DNA from: JAGLYP01 sp034659435
GTDB taxonomy: Bacteria > Patescibacteriota > Patescibacteriia > Patescibacteriales > UBA12075
Reading direction: 5' to 3'
Assembly (NCBI GenBank): GCA_034659435.1
Contig: JAYEHJ010000031.1
Coordinates: 1 to 20,721 of the forward strand
Length of the DNA: 20,721 nt
Below the pieces are notes generated by a model. That model was not told where the DNA came from. It was given only the letters and a program-made list of their open reading frames with translations, and did no database searches. This document shows positions 11,850-17,920 of the stretch, in pieces (position 1 is the stretch's first letter; each line of letters opens with the position of its first letter). The translations under genes were made by a program, and so were the position numbers.

Positions 11850-13316
11850 TTATATCCCCGGAATCATATTTTTTAATTGTTCCAAGCGGGAAGCTTTTGC
11901 GGCTTGATTGATTTTTTCTTTGGCGCGATGGGTTTTTACGAATTTTAACCAATCGCGATTAGGTTCTTTTCGTTTTTTATCAATAATAATTTCCACTGAG
12001 TCGCCGTTTTTTAGAATTTGATCAAGGGAAACCATAACATTATTAACCAGCGCGGCCATTGTCTTGTTTCCGATTTCAGTATGAATCGCGTAAGCAAAAT
12101 CAATCGGCGTTGATTTTTCCGGAAAATCAAAAACATCGCCTCGCGGAGAAAATACGAAAATTCTGTTTTTAAAGACATCAAGCTTTATTTTTTGAATAAA
12201 TTCATTGGTGTTTTTTGTTTCGCGCTGGATGTTTAGTATTTCATGAATCCAGCGCGGCTGTTTTGGTTCTTTGATATTTGAGCCGCTAATTTGTTTATAT
12301 CGCCAATGCGCCGCTATTCCGTATAATGATTTTTCATGCATTTCTTGCGTGCGAATTTGAAATTCGGTTGCTTTGTTTTCCGGACCGAAAACAGTTGTGT
12401 GCAGAGAACTATAGCCGTTCGGCTTTGGAACGGCAATGTAATCTTTTATTCTTCCGGCCTTGGGTTTCCATAAAGTATGAATAATGCCAAGCGCTTTGTA
12501 GCAGTCCTGAACGGTCGGGACAATTATTCTTAACGCGAAAACATCATAAATTTCATCAAATTTTCTTTCTTTTCTCTGTATTTTTTTATATATGCTGTAA
12601 ATATGCTTAAAGCGGCCTTCAATTGTGTAATTAATATTTTCTTCTTGCAGTTTTTGGCCTAAAATATTTTTAACTTTTTGCGTATATTTATTGCGTTCAA
12701 CTTTTTTTTCCACCTCATATTTATATTCAAGTTTTTTAAATTCTTCCGGGTATAAATGCTTAAAGCATATATCTTCCATTTGCCATTTTAAGCGCCAAAT
12801 TCCCAGTATTCCGGCTATTGGAGCGTAAATTTCCATTGTTTCACGGGCAATTCGCAAACGCTTGTCTTCGGGCAGGGCATCAAGCGTGCGCAAATTATGC
12901 AAGCGATCGCAGAATTTTATCAAAATAACACGCAGATCTTTGGCCATAGCCAGAAACATTTTTCTAAGAGATTCGCGATAGCGTTCAACGCCGCGATATT
13001 TAATCTTGCTTAGTTTGGTAATGCCTTCCACTAAAAAAGCGACTTCATCGCCAAAATTTTCTTTTACGTCTTCAAGCGTGCGTTCTGTGTCTTCTGGAAC
13101 ATCATGCAGAATTCCGGCGATAACCGTATTTAAATCAGCTTTGATTTGCGCCAAAACAAAAGCGGTGTGCAGGCTATGCTGGATGTAGGGTTCGCCGGTT
13201 CTTCTTTTTTGGTCGTTATGGGCTTTATTGGCAAAATCATAAGCCAAGCTCAATAATTCAATATCAGCATTAGGATCGTTTTCTTTTACTTTGTTGATGA
13301 TTTGGTCTATTGTCAT
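11850..13316 (-). CDS. rel: Short bifunctional-type (p)ppGpp synthetase/hydrolase (Rel/SpoT family)
   Basis: Makes and degrades the alarmone (p)ppGpp. HD hydrolase domain (about 22-185): EPYIQHSLHTA (42-52), ILHDVPEDT (69-77), VEGITKLSKIK (96-106), RVILIKFCDRLHNLRTL (129-145). Synthetase domain (about 225-345): GRFKHIYSIYKKI (234-246), DEIYDVFALRIIV (254-266), KDYIAVPKPNGYSSLHT (291-307), EFQIRTQEMHEKS (318-330). Residues 289-292 read RIKD, the RxKD motif of bifunctional enzymes (RelA has ExDD). A TGS domain follows (about 386-448). The protein ends at 488, so the helical, zinc-finger or conserved-cysteine, and ACT parts of ordinary 700-residue Rel proteins are absent; ribosome-dependent control should differ. 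It starts 10 bases after AbiEii on the same strand and has no Shine-Dalgarno sequence. Confidence 0.94.
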   Translation of the reverse strand: MTIDQIINKVKENDPNADIELLSLAYDFANKAHNDQKRRTGEPYIQHSLHTAFVLAQIKADLNTVIAGILHDVPEDTERTLEDVKENFGDEVAFLVEGITKLSKIKYRGVERYRESLRKMFLAMAKDLRVILIKFCDRLHNLRTLDALPEDKRLRIARETMEIYAPIAGILGIWRLKWQMEDICFKHLYPEEFKKLEYKYEVEKKVERNKYTQKVKNILGQKLQEENINYTIEGRFKHIYSIYKKIQRKERKFDEIYDVFALRIIVPTVQDCYKALGIIHTLWKPKAGRIKDYIAVPKPNGYSSLHTTVFGPENKATEFQIRTQEMHEKSLYGIAAHWRYKQISGSNIKEPKQPRWIHEILNIQRETKNTNEFIQKIKLDVFKNRIFVFSPRGDVFDFPEKSTPIDFAYAIHTEIGNKTMAALVNNVMVSLDQILKNGDSVEIIIDKKRKEPNRDWLKFVKTHRAKEKINQAAKASRLEQLKNMIPGI

Positions 13317-13326
13317 GGATTTTTAT

Positions 13327-14046
13327 TTACTCTTCTAAAATTTTAACTTCTATTGCCAATTGCTTCAGCACTTCTTTTTTTAAATTTTCTTTTACCCAAA
13401 TTTTTTTATTTTCATCTACCAATTCTCCAATTCTATCCAACACATTTGACTCGTTTGAATATTTTTCTATAAAATTTATGACTTCCCGTAAATATTCTTG
13501 AATTTTTTTACCGGTTTGTTGCTCAATGATTTCCTTATTAAATTTCCATCCATTTTTAAAAAAGAAGTGAATATCATATAAATCTCTATTGGCTATAAAT
13601 TTTTCATTACTTGCGCTGGAAACACTTCTGTTAATTAACGCCACCAGCTTGTGTGCGAAAATATCTTCTTTTTGCAAAACTTTCAAAGGTAATCCTGAAA
13701 CTATATCCTTAACTTTATAAGTATTAAATTTATTATTTTTATGTCTATTGGATAAATCTATCTTCAATGATTGATATTCATTTGAATAAATAACCTTAAT
13801 ACTAGTTTTAGTTTTAACAGAACCGTAGTCGTTTAGCATTTTTAATAATCGCTCTTTCGTTTTTTCATCTTTCTCTTTATTAAGAAAATCAAAATCCAAG
13901 TCAACAGAAAATCTGTCCAAACCATACAAAAAATAACAAGCTGTGCCGCCTTTAAAACCTAAATTATTAGCAAGTAGGGAATCAGACGAAATTTTTTCTA
14001 ATATTTTTAACATTATTCTTCTATGTTCATTTTTATCTAATTTCAT
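13327..14046 (-). CDS. abiEii: AbiEii-family nucleotidyltransferase (type IV toxin)
   Basis: AbiEii proteins are minimal nucleotidyltransferases; in studied members they transfer nucleotides to tRNA acceptor ends and arrest growth. The 239-residue product has motif I FKGGTACYFLYGLDRFSVDL (31-50): Gly33-Gly34-Thr35 followed by the metal-binding D49-x-D51. Further family features are the LQKEDIFAHKLVALINR stretch (about 148-164) with conserved Lys and the NRDLYDIHFFF segment (about 176-186). Length fits the shorter AbiEii type. It overlaps the upstream AbiEi gene by four bases (ATGA, 14043-14046), so the two are translationally coupled, and rel follows after only 10 bases. Whether it defends against phage or only acts as a toxin-antitoxin module cannot be judged here. 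Confidence 0.92.
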   Translation of the reverse strand: MKLDKNEHRRIMLKILEKISSDSLLANNLGFKGGTACYFLYGLDRFSVDLDFDFLNKEKDEKTKERLLKMLNDYGSVKTKTSIKVIYSNEYQSLKIDLSNRHKNNKFNTYKVKDIVSGLPLKVLQKEDIFAHKLVALINRSVSSASNEKFIANRDLYDIHFFFKNGWKFNKEIIEQQTGKKIQEYLREVINFIEKYSNESNVLDRIGELVDENKKIWVKENLKKEVLKQLAIEVKILEE

Positions 14047-14633
14047 AATAATGCAATTAATTTTAAGATATCTCTTTCTAATCTCTTATTTTGATAAATT
14101 TTTGATATTTCAAGCAGTTTATCTTTTTTGACATCGTCTAAATCATCTAATTGCTGAAAGCCAACCTTATAGAAATAATCACAAATAGCTCGTTCCGTGC
14201 TAGCTATAAAATAATTACCGCTGTTGATTATGCCTAAACGATTATTCAAAATTTTTTCTGATAATTTTCTATATTTAAATTTGCCATAGCTATTTTTAAT
14301 ATCTGCCTGTCTGTCTGATGTTGAAAAATATGTACTATACCATTGATTGATTATTCCGTTTTTTAATAAAACCGTTTCAAAACTTATGTATGAATTTTTC
14401 TTTAATTTGCCGGCTAATTCCAATTTATCAATTTCCACTTCACCTAAGTTATATAGCCCTCGGCGAATATGTTTTAAATAGCCCTTTTTTAATGCCCGAA
14501 AAATATCAACCCACAAAATATTTTTGTTTTCAATTTCCCAAAGCAACATTAAATCTGCCGTGCTAAACACAGTTTTCCCGGAATTACTTAATTTTAACAT
14601 TTTTTTTGTAATATTTGACATAATGCTATACAA
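14043..14633 (-). CDS. abiEi: AbiEi-family antitoxin and transcriptional regulator
   Basis: AbiEi neutralises AbiEii without direct binding and represses the operon through an N-terminal winged helix. In this 196-residue product the N-terminal part (about 18-62) reads as that winged helix: KTVFSTADLMLLWEIENKN (19-37), then FRALKKGYLKHIRRGLYNLG (44-63) with the family's RRGxY turn. The remaining part (about 70-196) contains YISFETVLLKNGII (81-94) and STERAICDYFYKVG, typical of the AbiEi antitoxin domain. I list the longest start (14633); the ATG at 14621 (fifth codon) is equally possible since neither has a Shine-Dalgarno sequence. A near-consensus promoter lies immediately upstream and contains a palindrome, consistent with autoregulation. 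Confidence 0.9.
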   Translation of the reverse strand: MYSIMSNITKKMLKLSNSGKTVFSTADLMLLWEIENKNILWVDIFRALKKGYLKHIRRGLYNLGEVEIDKLELAGKLKKNSYISFETVLLKNGIINQWYSTYFSTSDRQADIKNSYGKFKYRKLSEKILNNRLGIINSGNYFIASTERAICDYFYKVGFQQLDDLDDVKKDKLLEISKIYQNKRLERDILKLIALL

Positions 14634-14651
14634 TTTTGTTAAGGTATTTGC

Positions 14652-14680
14652 ATAATATCAAGCAGTATTTTGCTTGTCAA
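14652..14680 (-). promoter_or_regulatory. Promoter of the abiE-rel cluster
   Basis: Minus strand TTGACA (14680-14675), 17 bases, TATTAT (14657-14652). Transcription would start near 14645, only 12 bases before the longer abiEi start. It is the best promoter in the window, with a perfect -35. Confidence 0.7.
14659..14676. promoter_or_regulatory. Palindromic operator candidate for AbiEi
   Basis: CAAGCA-GTATTT-TGCTTG: two perfect 6-base arms with a 6-base centre, filling the spacer between the -35 and -10 elements. AbiEi proteins are known to bind inverted repeats in their own promoter; binding here is inferred. Confidence 0.5.
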
Positions 14681-14774
14681 GTAAAATTTTATTTATCGCA
14701 ATAATATCAAATAAAAATTTTAGTTTTAAAATTTATCTGTATTATGGCAAAAAATTATTTTATTTTACAAATTT

Positions 14775-14804
14775 TTGTATTTTTTTAGTATTTTATGTTA
14801 TAAT
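14775..14804 (+). promoter_or_regulatory. Extended -10 promoter of the surface-protein genes
   Basis: TATAAT (14799-14804) preceded by TGT forms a perfect extended -10; the -35 region (TTGTAT, 14775-14780) is weak. Transcription would begin near 14811, about 45 bases before the ATG. It diverges from the abiE promoter across about 120 bases. Confidence 0.5.
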
Positions 14805-14854
14805 AATATTATAAAACTGTGGATTAGTCAATTTTTAGAATAACACATTACCTC

Positions 14855-17596
14855 ATGCGATTTAAAAAAAATAAAATAATATTTTTAAGCTGTTTTTTAA
14901 CGGCCTTATTTTTAGGGGCGGTTTTTTTTGTTGGCATGGATTGCGTTTGCGCGCAGGATATTGGAATGAATTACGCGGGGAATTTGGATTTATCTGGTAC
15001 GGGCGAAAAAGATGTTAGGGTTTTTATTGTTGAAATCGTGCGGTATTTTATTACTTTCTTGGGAATTATTGCCGTGGCAATGGTAATGTATTCTGGTTTT
15101 TTATGGATGACTTCAAACGGCGAGCCTGACAAAGTTACTAAAGCCAAAAGGACTTTGATTAATTCAGTTATAGGATTGATTATTATAATTTCAGCTTTTG
15201 CGATTGTTACATTTATTATTAGTTTAATAGAAGGCGGCATATTGGGCGATAACAGCGGAGGCAGAAAGTCGGATGATGTCGGCGGCTTGGGGGCTTTTGG
15301 AGCTTGCGCGATTGAGAGCGTTTATCCCGAGCCTTATCAGAAAGATGTGCCGCGCAATACACCAATTGTGGTTACTTTTATTGAAGAAGTTGATAAAGCG
15401 TCAATTATTGACAACGATGGTAATATTATTGGTGACGGCGAAATAAAAATATATATGGAAGGTGATGAAGATAATTATTTGACAGAAGTTAAAGCGACTA
15501 ATTTAGATAATAAAACTTTTGTTTTTCAGCCAGTTAATTTATTGGGTTCGCCTTCGGAAAATACCGATTATTATGTTTATTTATCAAATGATATTCAAAA
15601 ATTAAATGAAACTGAGGGCGTATTTGAAGATTGCGGAATTGATAAGTTCGCGGAATGGACATTTGAAGTAAGTAATAAAGTTGATATAACTCCGCCTCAA
15701 GTTAAAGTTGGTGGAATTTTTCCAGGTCCAGATAATGAGCAAGATTCAATAACTGAAGTTCTTGCCGCAAAAGCCAGCGGTGAAATAAGCGTATTGGGCA
15801 TTCCAACAGGCAAAGAACTGGCTGTTTTTACTGATCCTGTTGGAGTAAAAAACGCGAGTTTAAGCGATTTAAATTTTTATTCCACGATAGAGGGCGTTTT
15901 GTTGCTGGCTGTGCAAGATAACGGTATAACAGTAAAATTGGAAAATTCAAGCACAGGCGCTGGTTTAGGTTCGGTTGAAGCTATTGATAATAAAGTTGTA
16001 TTTACGGATTTGCTCACTTTAACATTGGATGTAGGAGAAATTTTTGAAGCTGGAGATTCATGGACTATCAATGCGAGCGCTTATATTACCGGAGACACTT
16101 TAACTGTTGGTGTAAAAACTTATGCTTTTGGCGCTGATGGAGATATTGCGATTGGAACAATAAACGAAACAGCGCAGAATATTGCAAGCGCTTTAAATAG
16201 CCATCCTGATGTTGCGGCAACAGTTGGCGCTAACATTATTAATGTGGAAGCAAGAGAAGCCGGAGTTGCTGGAAATAGCATAATATTAAGTTCAAGCGAT
16301 AATGATAAAATTAAAATCACTGAAGAAATGTCAGGCGGACAAGCAGCGGGAGAAGAAATTGAAAAAATCGGACGGGAAGACAAGCCCAGAAATGCCGTAA
16401 TTCAGATTGAATTTAATGAAGCTATAAATCCAATGTCTGTTTCCGGCTTGGCCTCTGATGTGCAAAATAAAATTAATATTGAGTGTTTATCCGGAGATGA
16501 TTGTGTTGCGGCGAGCGATGGTTATTTTGCGTGCGACACTGATAATGACGGCAGTGAAGATGAAATTTGCCTGCATGGAAAATTTGCCTTGGCTCCAGGC
16601 TATAAGACTGTTGAATTTATTTCTAATAATATTTGCGGAGTAAACGGATGCGGAGAAAAAATTTATTGTTTGCCTGCAAGAAGTAATCTGCGAGTTAATG
16701 TAAACGCGGCGTTATTCGCGGATTGTTCCGCTGGTGAAATAAATTGCAGCGCTAAACCGCCTTATGTAAATTGCGTTGACGATATTTGCAAAAATGATAC
16801 AGGTGAAAATTACCCGTTAAGCTCTTTAAGTATAAGCGGTATTGTTGATATGGCTCTAAATTCATTTGACGGCGATCGCAATGATTTGGCTGAAGGTTCG
16901 CGCGCGCAAAGCAATACGCCGGCATATAATGAAAATGATTTACTAGGTCTTTGCGCCGGAGGCGGTAATAACGGCCGGCTTTGCGCGGATGATAATAAAA
17001 TAAATATTTGCGGCGATGGCATTAATTGTGAATCAGGAGCCGTACCGGTTTCATCCGTTGTTGATATTCAAAATATTCAAGGTGATGATTATGTCTGGTC
17101 TTTTTATATCGGCAACACAATTAAGGCCGGCGCTCCTGTAATTAATAAAATTATTCCAGATCATGGTAAAGAAAATGTGTCTTTAACAGAGCCAATGGAG
17201 ATGACATTTGACGGGTTAATGATGAATACAAGTTTGCGCACAGGGCAGATCAATATTTTTAACGGAATAGAAACAGTCGTACACAGGGGGATTAATTTGC
17301 GCAGCCTAAATAATCGAGTTGTCGGCTATTGGCTGTCTAGCGTTAATATTGATGAACCTATTGACGGAGAGCCTGACTTTACAATTACTGAAATTAGGCA
17401 TTCAGAATTTCCCCATTTTATAACTTTCCGCGCGCAAGCCGGTTCCGGCATTAAAGATATTTATCAAAATTGTTTTAAGCCAAGCGAAGGTCCGCTATGC
17501 GTGCCTAGCGATGTTTTACCTTCTTGCTGTCCAAACGGCGCCGCGATTGACGCGGTTGACGATGATGGGTTGGATAGCAAGGGGAATTGTCCGTAG
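14855..17596 (+). CDS. Pilin-module surface protein with Big_5-like domains
   Basis: A 913-residue exported protein. Residues 1-33 are a signal peptide (basic n-region, hydrophobic core, cleavage around CAQD). Residues about 34-128 form a VirB2/TrbC-type pilin module with two hydrophobic helices (about 66-86 and 103-126) around a short basic loop MTSNGEPDKVTKAKRTL (85-101). The rest is predicted to be extracellular: a Big_5-like Ig domain (about 153-275, beginning ESVYPEPYQKDVPRNTPIVV), a second such domain starting near 283 and resuming near 509 (PRNAVIQIEFNEAINPMSV) after a long insertion, a Cys-rich region with a DTDNDG calcium-type loop (about 559), and a third Big_5-like domain (about 765-880). 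Many Asp and Cys residues suggest calcium binding and disulfides. It may anchor in the membrane or assemble into a pilus. A paralogue follows. No Shine-Dalgarno sequence before the ATG. Confidence 0.88.
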   Translation: MRFKKNKIIFLSCFLTALFLGAVFFVGMDCVCAQDIGMNYAGNLDLSGTGEKDVRVFIVEIVRYFITFLGIIAVAMVMYSGFLWMTSNGEPDKVTKAKRTLINSVIGLIIIISAFAIVTFIISLIEGGILGDNSGGRKSDDVGGLGAFGACAIESVYPEPYQKDVPRNTPIVVTFIEEVDKASIIDNDGNIIGDGEIKIYMEGDEDNYLTEVKATNLDNKTFVFQPVNLLGSPSENTDYYVYLSNDIQKLNETEGVFEDCGIDKFAEWTFEVSNKVDITPPQVKVGGIFPGPDNEQDSITEVLAAKASGEISVLGIPTGKELAVFTDPVGVKNASLSDLNFYSTIEGVLLLAVQDNGITVKLENSSTGAGLGSVEAIDNKVVFTDLLTLTLDVGEIFEAGDSWTINASAYITGDTLTVGVKTYAFGADGDIAIGTINETAQNIASALNSHPDVAATVGANIINVEAREAGVAGNSIILSSSDNDKIKITEEMSGGQAAGEEIEKIGREDKPRNAVIQIEFNEAINPMSVSGLASDVQNKINIECLSGDDCVAASDGYFACDTDNDGSEDEICLHGKFALAPGYKTVEFISNNICGVNGCGEKIYCLPARSNLRVNVNAALFADCSAGEINCSAKPPYVNCVDDICKNDTGENYPLSSLSISGIVDMALNSFDGDRNDLAEGSRAQSNTPAYNENDLLGLCAGGGNNGRLCADDNKINICGDGINCESGAVPVSSVVDIQNIQGDDYVWSFYIGNTIKAGAPVINKIIPDHGKENVSLTEPMEMTFDGLMMNTSLRTGQINIFNGIETVVHRGINLRSLNNRVVGYWLSSVNIDEPIDGEPDFTITEIRHSEFPHFITFRAQAGSGIKDIYQNCFKPSEGPLCVPSDVLPSCCPNGAAIDAVDDDGLDSKGNCP

Positions 17597-17905
17597 TTTT
17601 TTTGTAATTCCAAACACTCACAGCCCCCATTTTTGTCATTCCCGATACACCCAGCCCCGCAGGGAAATAATATTAAATGATCGGGAATCTTTTTAAAAGC
17701 CACGAATATAAAATAACCCCCAAAGATGAAAAAAGAATATATCTTAAATATTAAAAATGGAAAAATATAATATTAAATTAATAAAAGAAAACAGTTTAAC
17801 CTATCGTGTTTTTTCACTGATATACTGTAATTAACATGCAATGCTTTTAACGAGATTCCCGATCATTTATTAATAATTTCCCTGCGGGGCTATTGTGTGT
17901 CGGGA
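17597..17905. other. 310-base gap between the surface-protein genes
   Basis: It holds two inverted copies of a palindromic repeat (17631-17690 and 17853-17914) around 160 bases of AT-rich DNA. The centre has a 25-codon ATG frame (17757-17834) without a Shine-Dalgarno sequence that I do not accept as a gene. No promoter of comparable quality to the others was seen. Confidence 0.6.
17631..17690 (+). repeat. Palindromic repeat, left copy
   Basis: A roughly 60-base unit beginning TTTTGTCATTCCCGA and ending ATGATCGGGAATCT. It carries an internal dyad ATTCCCGAT/ATCGGGAAT (17638-17646/17680-17688). The inverted partner is at 17853-17914. Repeats with GTCATTCCCG ends are common interspersed elements in several bacterial groups. 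Confidence 0.7.
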
Positions 17906-17914
17906 ATGACAAAA
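17853..17914 (-). repeat. Palindromic repeat, right copy
   Basis: Inverted counterpart of 17631-17690, with conserved ends and a shared AGCCCCGCAGGGAAAT core; the two differ mainly by small insertions around the core. Its end GGGAATGAC contains an ATG (17906) that is in frame with the following gene. Confidence 0.7.
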
Positions 17915-17920
17915 AAACAG

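Noticed and set aside
17757..17834. 25-residue plus-strand frame between the palindromic repeats
   Set aside because: No ribosome binding site and no recognisable family; possibly a gene remnant, but too short to support.
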